A DNA stretch of 64,000 nucleotides, taken from the NCBI RefSeq assembly GCF_021168475.1, contig NZ_JAJOZT010000001.1, positions 434,001 through 498,000 on the forward strand. The letters run 5' to 3'. Below are positions 37,191 through 45,941 of this stretch, in pieces. Position 1 is the first letter of the stretch. Every line of letters begins with the position of its first letter. The notes under the pieces are model-generated. The model saw nothing but the letters and a program-made list of their open reading frames with translations. It ran no database searches and was not told where the DNA came from. The position numbers were made by a program, and so were the translations under genes. This DNA is from Pseudoclavibacter sp. 13-3. Its GTDB lineage: Bacteria > Actinomycetota > Actinomycetes > Actinomycetales > Microbacteriaceae.

Positions 37191-38699
37191 TCAGCCTCCG
37201 ATCAGCGCCTGCAGCGGGCCGCGGGCGAAGTAGACGGCGAAACCGAGCGAGACCACCCACAGCAGCGGCGAGATGTGACGCGCCTTGCCCGAGATCGACC
37301 GCACCAGCACCCAGCTGATGAACCCGACGCCGATGCCGTTGGCGATCGAGTAGGTCAGCGGCATCACCGTGATGGTCAGAAACACCGGCAGCGCGGCCGA
37401 GTATTCGGTCCAGTCGATGTCTTTGATCTGCGACACCATCAGCGAGCCGACGGCGACCAGCGCGGCCGAGGCGACCTCAGCGGGCACGATCGTGGTCAGC
37501 GGGCTGAAGAACATCGCCAGCAGAAAGAGCGCACCGGTGACCACCGAGGCCAGGCCGGTTCGCGCGCCTTCTCCCACACCGGCCGCAGAATCGACGAACA
37601 CGGTGTTGGCCGAGCCCGAGGTGACACCGCCGGCCGCGACGGCGACACCCTCCATGACCATCGCCGACTTGAGCCGGGGAAAGTTGCCCTTCTCATCGGC
37701 CAGGCCGCCCGCCTTCGCGAGGCCGGTCATCGTTCCCATCGCATCGAAGAAGCTGGTGAAGAACAAGGTGAAGATCAGCATGATCGACGACAGGTAGCCG
37801 ATACGAGCGAACGCACCGAAGTCGAAGTTGCCGACCAGGCTCAGGTCAGGCAGTGAGAACAGGCTGCTGGGCAGCTGCGGCACGCTGAGCCCCCAGCCGC
37901 CGGGATTGTCAACCGAGCTGCCGAGGTGCAGCACCGCCTCGAGAATCATGGCGACGATGGTCGAGGCGACGATGCCGATCAGCAGCGCGCCCTTGACCTT
38001 TCGAGCCATCAGCACGCCGATGATGATCAGCGACACCACGAACATGACGACCGGCCAGGTGTGCACCGAGCCAGCCTCGCCCAGCTGCACTGGGGGCGAG
38101 TTGAATCCCGTCGACCGCACCAGCCCCGAATCGACGAAGCCGATGAACGCGATGAACAGGCCGATGCCGACCGTGATTGCCGTCTTCAGCTGCTGCGGAA
38201 TCGACTCGAAGATCATCGTGCGCAGCCCGGTGAGCGACAGAATCGTGATGACGATGCCGTTGATCACGACCAGGCCCATGGCCTCGGGCCAGGTGACCTC
38301 GCCGACCACACTCACGGCGAGGAACGAGTTCACGCCGAGTCCCGCGGCCAGCCCGAACGGCAGGTTCGCGACGAATCCGAAGAGAATGGTCATCACGCCG
38401 GCGGTCAGCGCCGTGACCGCCGCGACCTGGTTGTTGGGCAGAAAACCGCCCGCGACATCCACAGCTGCCTGGTCGGGCGAGAACCCGCCGATGATCAGGG
38501 GGTTCAGAATGACGATGTAGGCCATCGCCACGAAGCTGACGAGACCGCCGCGCACCTCGGTGCCGACGGTCGAGCCGCGTTTCGCGACGTGGAAGACACG
38601 TTCGACCCACGCAGGATGCGACGGCGGCTGGGTCTGGGCCGTCGCGGCTGCCGTGGCTGATTTCGGTGCGGTGTCTGGATGCTGTTGAGAGCCTGACAA
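37191..38699 (-). CDS. NCS2-type purine permease (AzgA/GhxP-like)
   Basis: Proton-coupled nucleobase transporter, 502 residues, with about 12-14 membrane helices. The beginning GTEVRGGLVSFVAMAYIVILNPLIIGG and the loops FDAMGTMTGLAKAGGL and GSANTVFVDSAAGVGEGARTGLAS are the AzgA signature (adenine, guanine or hypoxanthine uptake). The start codon appears to be TTG at 38699; a -10 (TAGAAT, 38735-38740 minus) lies about 40 bases upstream. It is divergent from serA and is followed by msrA. Confidence 0.94.
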   Translation of the reverse strand: MSGSQQHPDTAPKSATAAATAQTQPPSHPAWVERVFHVAKRGSTVGTEVRGGLVSFVAMAYIVILNPLIIGGFSPDQAAVDVAGGFLPNNQVAAVTALTAGVMTILFGFVANLPFGLAAGLGVNSFLAVSVVGEVTWPEAMGLVVINGIVITILSLTGLRTMIFESIPQQLKTAITVGIGLFIAFIGFVDSGLVRSTGFNSPPVQLGEAGSVHTWPVVMFVVSLIIIGVLMARKVKGALLIGIVASTIVAMILEAVLHLGSSVDNPGGWGLSVPQLPSSLFSLPDLSLVGNFDFGAFARIGYLSSIMLIFTLFFTSFFDAMGTMTGLAKAGGLADEKGNFPRLKSAMVMEGVAVAAGGVTSGSANTVFVDSAAGVGEGARTGLASVVTGALFLLAMFFSPLTTIVPAEVASAALVAVGSLMVSQIKDIDWTEYSAALPVFLTITVMPLTYSIANGIGVGFISWVLVRSISGKARHISPLLWVVSLGFAVYFARGPLQALIGG

Positions 38700-38762
38700 G
38701 GGCGTTCGCTTTCGTCGGTGGAGAGGAATGCCTCATTCTAGCGCGCATAGCCCGGTCACAGG

Positions 38763-38792
38763 TTCACAAGCGAACGCGCCGAGAGCTACCAT
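38763..38792 (+). promoter_or_regulatory. serA promoter, leaderless
   Basis: TTCACA (38763-38768), an 18-base spacer and TACCAT (38787-38792) end six bases before the GTG start at 38799. No ribosome site can fit between them. Confidence 0.65.
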
Positions 38793-38798
38793 GAAGAG

Positions 38799-39998
38799 GT
38801 GCAGAAAGCCCTACTTCTCGAGAACATCCATCCGCTTGCCGTCTCAAATCTGAAGGCCCGAGGCTTCGAGGTCGCCACCGTCGGTGGTGCACTCGACGAA
38901 GACGAGCTCATCTCGCAGCTCGCCGATGTCTCGGTGCTCGGCATTCGATCGAAGACCCATGTCACCGATCGTGTGCTCGCCAATGCCCCGCAGCTCGAAG
39001 CAGTGGGTGCGTTCAGCATCGGCACCAACCAGATCGATCTGCCCGCCGCCGCCGAGCGCGGCATCGCCGTATTCAACGCGCCGTACTCGAACACCCGCTC
39101 GGTCGTCGAGCTCGTCATCGGCGAGCTGATCATGCTCGTGCGCCACATTCCCGAGAAAGACCGCATGGCTCACCGCGGCATCTGGGACAAGGCCGCGACC
39201 GGCTCGCACGAGGTGCGTCACCGCACCCTGGGCATCATCGGCTACGGCAACATCGGCGCCCAGCTCTCGGTCGTCGCCGAGGCCCTCGGCATGAAGGTCG
39301 TCTTCTACGACCTCGAAGAGAAGCTCGCGATGGGCAACGCCGAACGGCGCCACACCCTGAACGAGCTGCTCGAAGAGAGCGACGTCGTGACCCTGCACGT
39401 CGACGGCCGCAAGTCGAACACCAACTTCTTCGGCCCCGAGCAGTTCGCCGCCATGAAAGACGGCGCGATGTTCATCAACAACTCTCGCGGCCACGTGGTC
39501 GACATCGAGGCCCTCTACAACGCGGTCAAGAGCGGCCACGTCGGCGGTGCGGCCATCGACGTGTACCCCGCAGAGCCCAAGAAGCGCGGCGACGCCTTCG
39601 AGACCAAGCTGGCCGAGTTCGACAACGTCATCCTCACTCCGCACATCGGCGGTTCGACCGAAGAGGCCCAGCGCAACATCGGCCGCTTCGTCTCGGGCAA
39701 GCTCATCGACTACATCAAGCACGGCGACACCAGCCTGAGCGTCAACCTGCCGGTGCTGACGCTGCCCTGGACCGACGGCATCCACCGCATCGCCCACATT
39801 CACCGCAACATTCCGGGCGTGCTCGCGAAGGTGAACAACACGCTCAGCGATCTCGGCGTGAACATCGATAGCCAGGTGCTCGCCACTCGCGGCCAGATCG
39901 GCTATGCGGTGACCGACGTGAACGCCTGGGTTGAGGAATCGGTGCTCGATGTGCTGCGCGACATGGATGAGACCATTCGCCTGCGCATCATGGGCTGA
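38799..39998 (+). CDS. serA: D-3-phosphoglycerate dehydrogenase
   Basis: First step of serine synthesis: oxidises 3-phosphoglycerate with NAD. The Rossmann motif GYGNIG is at 148-153. The substrate/catalytic residues lie in INNSRGHVVD, the Glu region, and TPHIGGSTEEAQ (His). A C-terminal ACT domain (HRNIPGVLAKVNNTLSDLGVN) indicates the 410-residue E. coli type rather than the 530-residue mycobacterial type, so allosteric serine inhibition is plausible. The start is GTG and fits a leaderless mRNA. Confidence 0.97.
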   Translation: MQKALLLENIHPLAVSNLKARGFEVATVGGALDEDELISQLADVSVLGIRSKTHVTDRVLANAPQLEAVGAFSIGTNQIDLPAAAERGIAVFNAPYSNTRSVVELVIGELIMLVRHIPEKDRMAHRGIWDKAATGSHEVRHRTLGIIGYGNIGAQLSVVAEALGMKVVFYDLEEKLAMGNAERRHTLNELLEESDVVTLHVDGRKSNTNFFGPEQFAAMKDGAMFINNSRGHVVDIEALYNAVKSGHVGGAAIDVYPAEPKKRGDAFETKLAEFDNVILTPHIGGSTEEAQRNIGRFVSGKLIDYIKHGDTSLSVNLPVLTLPWTDGIHRIAHIHRNIPGVLAKVNNTLSDLGVNIDSQVLATRGQIGYAVTDVNAWVEESVLDVLRDMDETIRLRIMG

Positions 39999-40082
39999 CT
40001 TCGACACCTCAGCCGCCCAAACGAACGCCCGCAGTCTCGGCGCCCGACGGTGTATCATCGTTGGGTGCCGACTGCGGTGCCT

Positions 40083-40155
40083 CTCCCCGTAGCTCAGTGG
40101 ACAGAGCAGAGGGTTTCTACCCCTTGTGTCGCGGGTTCAAATCCTGCCGGGGAGA
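40083..40155 (+). tRNA. tRNA-Arg (anticodon TCT)
   Basis: CTCCCCG pairs with CGGGGAG (40148-40154), with A at position 73. The D arm is AGCTCAGTGGACAGAGC, the anticodon loop TTTCTAC, and the T arm GCGGGTTCAAATCCTGC. CCA is not encoded. It lies 22 bases before orn and probably shares its transcript. Confidence 0.95.
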
Positions 40156-40177
40156 CTCAGAATCACTTGGAGGCCTT

Positions 40178-40804
40178 GTGCCACACGGCAAGAACATCAT
40201 CTGGATCGACTGCGAGATGACCGGGCTCGACCTGCATCGAGACGCCCTGATCGAGATCGCCGTGATCGCGACTGACGAGAATCTCAACGTGTGCGACGCG
40301 GGCATCGATCTGATCATCAAGCCGTCGGCGGATGCTCTGGCCGGCATGAATGACTTCGTGCGGAACATGCACACCGAGTCGGGCCTGCTCGACGAACTCG
40401 ATGACGGGATCTCGCTGGCCGAGGCCAACGATCAGGTGATGGCGTATGTGAAGCAGCACGCACCGCGGCCACAGGCGAACCCGCTGGCCGGCAACTCGAT
40501 CGGCACCGACCGCGGGTTTCTGGCCCGCGATCTGCCCGAGCTCGACGAGCACCTCAGCTATCGCAACATCGACGTATCGAGCCTCAAAGAGCTCGCTCGA
40601 CGGTGGTTTCCGCGAGCGTACTACCACTCCCCTGAAAAGCATGGCGGGCACCGCGCGATGGCCGACATCATCGAGTCGATTCGCGAGCTCGACTACTACC
40701 GGCGCACCTTCATCGTGGCCGAGCCCGGCCCGACGAGCGCCGAAGCGACGGCCGCATGCGAGGCCTCTGAAACCCGATTCGCGTCGCTGCTGCAAAACCA
40801 GTAA
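40178..40804 (+). CDS. orn: Oligoribonuclease
   Basis: DEDDh-type 3'-5' exonuclease that degrades 2-5 base RNA fragments. Asp11 and Glu13 lie in IIWIDCEMTGLD. The second Asp region is NSIGTDRGFLARDLPELDEHLSYRNIDVSS (conserved in parts), and the final His/Asp are in KHGGHRAMADI. The length is 208 residues from the GTG at 40178, chosen for GGAGG five bases upstream. It sits between two tRNA genes, a common actinobacterial arrangement. Confidence 0.97.
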   Translation: MPHGKNIIWIDCEMTGLDLHRDALIEIAVIATDENLNVCDAGIDLIIKPSADALAGMNDFVRNMHTESGLLDELDDGISLAEANDQVMAYVKQHAPRPQANPLAGNSIGTDRGFLARDLPELDEHLSYRNIDVSSLKELARRWFPRAYYHSPEKHGGHRAMADIIESIRELDYYRRTFIVAEPGPTSAEATAACEASETRFASLLQNQ

Positions 40805-40841
40805 GATAAAACGCGCTGCGTTCGAGCGATCGAGTGCACAT

Positions 40842-40918
40842 GGTGGCTATAGCTCAGTTGGTAGAGCGCCGGCTTGTGGTGCCGGATGTCGCGGGTTCAA
40901 GTCCCGTTAGCCACCCCA
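40842..40918 (+). tRNA. tRNA-His (anticodon GTG)
   Basis: GTGGCTA pairs with TAGCCAC (40908-40914). The extra G(-1) at 40842 faces C73 as required for histidine tRNA. The anticodon loop is CTTGTGGT, and CCA is encoded at 40916-40918. TAAGAT at 40802-40807, overlapping the orn stop, could be its -10. Confidence 0.97.
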
Positions 40919-41226
40919 CAGGCAGTGGGTTCTCCGCTGATCCACTTTCATACGGCTACAGCGTGACACAACTGGTTCGTTTTCCGAGCTGATACCCCAG
41001 TGCAATGGACAGACACTGCTGGCTTACACCCAACGCATGACCCAAGTACACGGGTTTCTCTCGTCTTTGCTCATTCTCGCCTTTCAGACGCGCACCGGAT
41101 TGCGCCCCCCCATGCAGACAAGGGAAACTCCTGAAGCACTCCAGTGTGAGTGCGCGTCGATGTCGTTTGGTCTAGGTCTTGCGCCATACGCTGAGGGAAA
41201 TTGCCGCTGTCCAATGAGGGGGAAAC
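40919..41226. other. Intergenic gap after tRNA-His
   Basis: This stretch is noticeably lower in GC than the flanking housekeeping genes. No convincing gene, terminator or direct repeat of the tRNA-His 3' end was found in it. Short open frames here have no ribosome sites. It probably holds the promoter of the following nuclease gene; I see no good -35/-10 pair. Confidence 0.5.
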
Positions 41227-42339
41227 GTGCCCGAGATCACCGAGCGTTTGAATAGTCTGGCCACGAAGGTCGATAAGCAGCGAAATGCCATCGAGACCGA
41301 AGAGGCCACGAAGAACGCATTCGTGATGCCCTTTATCTCACTCGTGTTGGGGTACGACGTCTTCAATCCCAACGAAGTCGTGCCTGAGTACACCGCAGAC
41401 ATCGGCACGAAGAAGGGCGAGAAGATCGACTATGCGATCATCAAAGATGATGTCGTGCAGATTCTCGTCGAGTGCAAGAAGATCGGCGAAGATCTCAACA
41501 TCAACCATGCCTCACAGCTATTTCGATACTTCGCCGTCACGAATGCACGCATCGCCATCCTGACCAACGGCGATGAGTACAAGTTCTTCACTGATCTCGA
41601 GAAGCCCAACCGAATGGACGAGAAGCCCTTCCTCCGGTTCCAGGTTTCCGATCTCGATCCCGTCGTCATCCCCGAGCTCAACAAACTCACCAAAGAGGTC
41701 TTCGACCTCGACTCTGTCTTGAACGCAGCTGAAGAGCTCAAGTACGTCGGTGAGCTCAAGCGCGCCCTGGCCACTCAGTTCAAAGCTCCCGATGACGACT
41801 GGATCAAAATGGTCGCTTCGCGCGTGTACGACGGATCCTTCACTCAGAAGGTACGCGACCTGTTCTCTGGTCTGGTACCGAAGGCCATGAAACAGTTCTT
41901 GGCAGACCAAGTCAACGACCGGCTCAAGGCTGCTTTGGGCAGCCAGGCGTACCAGGCCGAATCCGATGACGCATCGGTCTCCGGACCCACGGCCAGCGCC
42001 AACGTGGCTCAGGCCAGTGTGGATCATCCTGACGAGAAGTCGGATAAAGGCATCGAGACCACTTTGGAAGAGATCGAGGCCTATCAGATCGTGCGGGCCA
42101 TCGTCTGCAGCGAAGTCTCGCCAGCACGCATCGCCCAGCGCGACACCAAGTCCTACTTCGGGATCCTGCTCGACGACAACAACCGCAAACCCATAGCACG
42201 TCTCCACTTCAACACTGGGAAGAAGTACATCGGGCTCTTCGACGCTGAGAAGAACGAGACTCGCGAGGCGATCGAGACCCTTGACGAGATCTACAAGTTC
42301 GCGGATCAGCTCAGAGCCACCGCGCACTTCTACGACTGA
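41227..42339 (+). CDS. Stand-alone type I restriction HsdR-N-like nuclease
   Basis: A 370-residue protein whose first 170 residues match the N-terminal nuclease domain of type I restriction R subunits (HSDR_N type, COG4748-like). A PD-(D/E)xK core is visible: Glu25/26 (EEATKNAF), Asp68 (GEKIDYAII) and Glu82-x-Lys84 (ILVECKKI). No helicase domain follows and no hsdM or hsdS is nearby. The C-terminal part (residues 280-370, LEEIEAYQIVRAIV to YKFADQLRATAHFYD) is a separate conserved-looking domain. GC is clearly lower than in neighbours (31 of 60 at 41281-41340). The start is GTG after AGGGGGAAAC. It may be a defence or phage-related gene; the function is not established. Confidence 0.82.
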   Translation: MPEITERLNSLATKVDKQRNAIETEEATKNAFVMPFISLVLGYDVFNPNEVVPEYTADIGTKKGEKIDYAIIKDDVVQILVECKKIGEDLNINHASQLFRYFAVTNARIAILTNGDEYKFFTDLEKPNRMDEKPFLRFQVSDLDPVVIPELNKLTKEVFDLDSVLNAAEELKYVGELKRALATQFKAPDDDWIKMVASRVYDGSFTQKVRDLFSGLVPKAMKQFLADQVNDRLKAALGSQAYQAESDDASVSGPTASANVAQASVDHPDEKSDKGIETTLEEIEAYQIVRAIVCSEVSPARIAQRDTKSYFGILLDDNNRKPIARLHFNTGKKYIGLFDAEKNETREAIETLDEIYKFADQLRATAHFYD

Positions 42340-42422
42340 TTCCCAGCGTAATCTGCTTCAGTGCACAGGGCTCGAGCCTCAGCTTGGGTTCTGTGCATTG
42401 TCTCAGATCGAAGCCCCTGCTC

Positions 42423-43022
42423 TTACTGGATGTCAGCACCGCCGACGACGACCAAGAGAAGCCCGGCTCCAATCGGCACAATCGATTCAGTCGCTCTGTC
42501 GTCTGCCTGAATCAGTTCCCGAAACTCAACGACCTGATCCGCATGCGAAAGCACATTATCGACTACGAGCAGGCCCTGCGGACGAAGCGTGCGTACAAGA
42601 TCTGGCCAATATGCGGGGTACTGCGATCGTTCGGCGTCAAGAAAGATCAGGTCCCATTCGGCATCGCGAGATTTACGCAGAGCTTGTCTGGCATCCTCAT
42701 TGCGCAGCTCGACTCGTTCACACAACCCCGCCCGGTCAAGGTTCTGTGCAGCCTGCGCGCTTCGGTCCGCATCAAGTTCCACACTGATCAGCCGCCCGTT
42801 CGCCAGACGGACGGCGTCGGCCAACCAGAGCGTCGAGTACCCGTTCGAAGTGCCGAGCTCCAACACGTTGCGCGCGCCCGTCGCGCGAACAAGCAGTGAT
42901 AACAGCGCTGCTGACTCTGGTTCCAGATTGCGCAACCGATCCAACCGGTCCGGCTGGCCAGCGTCATATGCGACACCTTGCGCATGAAGTTTCTGGAGCA
43001 TTGCGGTCAGCTTCTCGTCCAT
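42423..43022 (-). CDS. Class I SAM-dependent O-methyltransferase
   Basis: A 199-residue methyltransferase of the COG4122 (caffeoyl-CoA/catechol O-methyltransferase-like) family. Motif I is VLELGTSNGYSTLWLA; the acidic ribose-binding residue is in LISVELD; NEDARQAL and WDLIFLDAERSQYPAYW carry the later motifs, including the metal-ligand-type Asp. The substrate is unknown. The ATG at 43022 follows GAAGGG. It is convergent with the HsdR-like gene, and a loose stem TGCACAG...CTGTGCA (42362-42397) between them may act as terminator. Confidence 0.88.
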   Translation of the reverse strand: MDEKLTAMLQKLHAQGVAYDAGQPDRLDRLRNLEPESAALLSLLVRATGARNVLELGTSNGYSTLWLADAVRLANGRLISVELDADRSAQAAQNLDRAGLCERVELRNEDARQALRKSRDAEWDLIFLDAERSQYPAYWPDLVRTLRPQGLLVVDNVLSHADQVVEFRELIQADDRATESIVPIGAGLLLVVVGGADIQ

Positions 43023-43405
43023 GAGACACCCTTCGTTGTTCCCGTCAGTGGGTCTTGCAGCGAGCCTACTGGTCTTGCTCGCGGTGCTCTCCCCTGTGTA
43101 TATTCTTGGCGGCGCAGGACTCTTTCTTGAGCACGCTTCGCCCACGACCTGCTCTCAGCTGCAGCGTCCACACCGACCGCTCCTGCTACACTCATGCGAC
43201 CAGCCGCAAACGAAGGAGCGACTCGCCAATTGGGTTCAACGCCTGCCGCACGCCGATCACCACGACACCGTTCGATCCGCCGTCACGCGCGCTCGCATCC
43301 GCTCGCTGACGACCCTGGCGGGGCCACACCTCGCCACCACAGTCCGATCGCCGATCTGACTGCCACACCGCTGGCCGGTTTGATCGCCGCTGAGACGAGC
43401 ACCCC
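43023..43405. other. Intergenic gap between divergent genes, possible leader ORF
   Basis: Holds the promoters of the methyltransferase (minus) and of the CNNM operon (plus). TACACT at 43187-43192 is the best plus-strand -10, implying a leader of about 200 bases before the CNNM start. An open frame 43194-43409, Arg/Pro-rich, ends with ATGA overlapping the CNNM start codon; AAGGAG (43213-43218) precedes an in-frame TTG at 43230. It could be a coupled leader peptide, but composition is unconvincing. No known riboswitch was recognised. Confidence 0.4.
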
Positions 43406-44881
43406 ATGACCGGGCTGCTGCTCTCCCTGCTGCTCGGCGTGGTGCTCATTCTGGTCATCATCGTCGTCAACGGCTACTTCGTGGCGCAGGAGTTCGCCTA
43501 CATGTCGGTCGATCGGGCCGGCCTGGCCGCACGGGCCGAGACGGGCGACAAGCGTGCCCGACGCGCCCTCGCTGTCACCAGGCGCACATCGTTCATGCTC
43601 TCCGGCGCACAGCTGGGCATCACGGTGACCGGTCTGCTCGTCGGCTACATCGCCGAGCCGCTGATCGGCGACTCCCTCGCCCAGATCGTCGGCGGCCTCG
43701 GAGTGCCCGCCAGCGTCACCATTCCGGTGAGCACCATCGGCGTGCTCGTCATCGCGACGATCGTGCAGATGATCTTCGGCGAGCTCTACCCCAAGAATCT
43801 GGCGATCTCGGCGCCTGAGCCACTGGCCCTGCGGCTGGCCCGCTCGACCCAGATCTACCTGGCCGTCTTCGGCTGGCTGATCACCGTCTTCGACGTCGCA
43901 GCCAATCTCTTCGTGCGCCTCATCGGCGTCACACCGGTGCACGATGTCGACTCCAGCGCCTCACCGCAAGAGCTGCGGCGGGCTGTCGCCGACTCTCGCG
44001 AGAGCGGGCACCTGCCGGCTGATCTGGCCGTGCTCATCGATCGTGTGCTCGACTTTCCCAACGACGACGTCGAACACGCGATGATCCCGGCATCACGGGT
44101 TACGACCGTGACGTCAGAGACCACTATCGCCGACCTGCGACGCGAGATGGCCCACGGGCACAGTCGTTTCCCGGTGCTCGACGACCACGGCGACCCGTGC
44201 GGCGTGGTGCAGCTGATCGATCTGCTGCGACACACCGGTGCCGAGACCGACCCCGTGTCGGTGATCATGCGCGCACCGGTGCTCGTGCCCACCCTCATGC
44301 CCCTGCCCGCCGCGCTCGACGAGATGCGCGAAGCGGGTGCGCAGCTGGCCTGTGCCATCGACGAGTACGGCGGCTTCGCCGGCATCATCACCACCGAAGA
44401 CGTCGCCGAAGAACTCGTCGGCGAGATCACCGACGAACACGACGGCCACCGCGAGAGCGCGCTCCACCGCATCCGCGTCGATCGGCCTGCGCAGAGCTGG
44501 GAGGTCGGCGGCGACACCCATATCGACGAGGCGACACGAATCATCGGCAGACAGCTGCCAGAAGACGACGTCGAGACCATGGCCGGCCTTGCCATCAGCG
44601 CGAGCGGCGCGTTCCTCGAACCTGGTGACACCGTAACCGTCGCGCTGCCTGCAGACCCGGCAGATCTCGTGGCTGGCGAGCCGGTGCGGCGACAGCTCAA
44701 GATCACCGTGCTCGAGGTCGAGCGGCTCGTGCCGAGCCGGCTGCGGCTGCACCTGGTCGAGCATGATGCGGATGCGATCGACACGAGCTCGAGCGGCTCC
44801 CGTCCCGCTGGCGCAGCTGACCCAGGCAGCCCAGACAGCCCAGACGTCCGAGACCCAAGCACAGAGGGAGGCCCCCGATGA
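43406..44881 (+). CDS. CNNM/CorC-type membrane protein with CBS pair (hemolysin-like)
   Basis: A 491-residue integral membrane protein. The N-terminal CNNM (DUF21) domain has about four helices with AQLGITVTGLLVGYIAEP and FGELYPKNLA. Two CBS repeats follow (residues about 215-330, SRFPVLDDHGDPCGVV and CAIDEYGGFAGIITTEDVAEELVGEI) and a C-terminal CorC_HlyC domain. Relatives are linked to magnesium/cobalt efflux or Mg-dependent transport; the older hemolysin label is not functional evidence. The last 40 residues are Ser/Pro/Asp-rich. The stop overlaps the next CNNM gene (ATGA), so both probably act together. Confidence 0.92.
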   Translation: MTGLLLSLLLGVVLILVIIVVNGYFVAQEFAYMSVDRAGLAARAETGDKRARRALAVTRRTSFMLSGAQLGITVTGLLVGYIAEPLIGDSLAQIVGGLGVPASVTIPVSTIGVLVIATIVQMIFGELYPKNLAISAPEPLALRLARSTQIYLAVFGWLITVFDVAANLFVRLIGVTPVHDVDSSASPQELRRAVADSRESGHLPADLAVLIDRVLDFPNDDVEHAMIPASRVTTVTSETTIADLRREMAHGHSRFPVLDDHGDPCGVVQLIDLLRHTGAETDPVSVIMRAPVLVPTLMPLPAALDEMREAGAQLACAIDEYGGFAGIITTEDVAEELVGEITDEHDGHRESALHRIRVDRPAQSWEVGGDTHIDEATRIIGRQLPEDDVETMAGLAISASGAFLEPGDTVTVALPADPADLVAGEPVRRQLKITVLEVERLVPSRLRLHLVEHDADAIDTSSSGSRPAGAADPGSPDSPDVRDPSTEGGPR

Positions 44882-45903
44882 CGCAGTCACCGCTCTTCGT
44901 CGTGATCGCGACCGCTGTGCTCATCGTGCTCAGCGCATTCTTCGTCATCATCGAGTTCGCGCTGCTGGCGGCTCGACGCCCCCGGCTGGAGGCTGACGCA
45001 GCGACCAGTCTGCGGGCACGAGCTGCGCTGCGCGGCATGAACGAGCTGACGATCATGCTCGCCGTCGCGCAGTTCGGCATCACCATCTGCACGTTCGCGC
45101 TGGGCGCGATCACGAAGCCTGCGGTCGACGCAGGGCTCAGCCCGATCTTCGCCGCATGGGGTGCGCCAGACTGGCTGGCCGACAGCGGGGCCTTCATGCT
45201 CGCCCTGCTCTTCGTCACCTTTCTGCATCTTGTGATCGGCGAGATGGCTCCGAAGTCGTGGGCGATCGCTCACCCCGAGGCAGCCGCGAGCGCCGTCAGC
45301 CTGCCCGCACGCGGCCTCGCCTGGCTGCTGCGACCGCTGCTCGTCTGGATCAACCGCATCGCCAACCGTCTCGTCGCCGCCAGCGGGTACTCCCCCGCGG
45401 AGTCGCGCAGCACCGGTGGCCAGAATGTCGAGGCGATTCGCCATCTGGTCGAGCATTCGGCCGCCGTCGGCACACTCGACGACGCCTTCCGCGCCCAGCT
45501 GGCCCAGGTGCTCGATCTCGAGCGGCTGACGGTCGCCGATCTGCTGCCGGCCGAACCATCGCATCCTGCTGCAGTCCAGCAGGATGCGACCGCGGCAGAC
45601 GTGCGCGACGTCGCCGCGGTCTCGGGCCACCTGCGAGTGCTCGTCGAACGCCGCGAGCGCACGCCCGGTGTGGTGCACGTGCGCGACCTGCTGCTGCATG
45701 ACGACGATGCCCGCATCGACGATCTGGTGCGCGAGCCGTTGGAGTTCGCCGTCGATCTGCCGGCGCATGCGGCCCTCGCACGGATGCGCCAGTCGGGCCG
45801 CCAATTCGCCGTCGCCACGCGAGATGGCGTGTTCGTCGGTGTGGTGACGATGTCAGATGTGCTGCGGCGGGTGCTGCCGAACGGAGCCGGTCTGCGGCTG
45901 TGA
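44878..45903 (+). CDS. Second CNNM membrane protein, lacking the CorC_HlyC domain
   Basis: A 341-residue paralogue coupled to the preceding gene. The CNNM domain shows VAQFGITICTFALGAITKP and VIGEMAPKSWAIAHP with about four helices, then a degenerate CBS pair (RVLVERRERTPGVVHVRDLL and FAVATRDGVFVGVVTMSDVLRR). It ends right after the second CBS, so the CorC_HlyC domain present in the first protein is absent. Such long/short tandem pairs are common in actinobacteria and may form heterodimers; that is inference. Confidence 0.92.
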   Translation: MTQSPLFVVIATAVLIVLSAFFVIIEFALLAARRPRLEADAATSLRARAALRGMNELTIMLAVAQFGITICTFALGAITKPAVDAGLSPIFAAWGAPDWLADSGAFMLALLFVTFLHLVIGEMAPKSWAIAHPEAAASAVSLPARGLAWLLRPLLVWINRIANRLVAASGYSPAESRSTGGQNVEAIRHLVEHSAAVGTLDDAFRAQLAQVLDLERLTVADLLPAEPSHPAAVQQDATAADVRDVAAVSGHLRVLVERRERTPGVVHVRDLLLHDDDARIDDLVREPLEFAVDLPAHAALARMRQSGRQFAVATRDGVFVGVVTMSDVLRRVLPNGAGLRL

Positions 45904-45929
45904 CGGGTCGCACACCGCACCGAACGCGA

Positions 45930-45935
45930 GACAAT
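45930..45935 (+). promoter_or_regulatory. -10 of a possible leaderless patatin transcript
   Basis: GACAAT, one base from TACAAT, ends six bases before the GTG at 45942. The -35 region is weak. Confidence 0.4.
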
Positions 45936-45941
45936 GGTTCG

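Noticed and set aside
41037-41255. 72-codon ORF between tRNA-His and the nuclease gene
   Set aside because: No ribosome binding site, overlaps the start of the nuclease gene in another frame, and shows no recognisable pattern.
42362-42397. Strong terminator between the HsdR-like gene and the methyltransferase
   Set aside because: Only the outer seven pairs match well and the interior is loosely paired with no T run, so it is mentioned but not listed as a terminator.
40919-42422. A complete integrated element with attachment sites next to tRNA-His
   Set aside because: I found no integrase and no repeat of the tRNA-His 3' end downstream by eye, so only a low-GC insertion is claimed.
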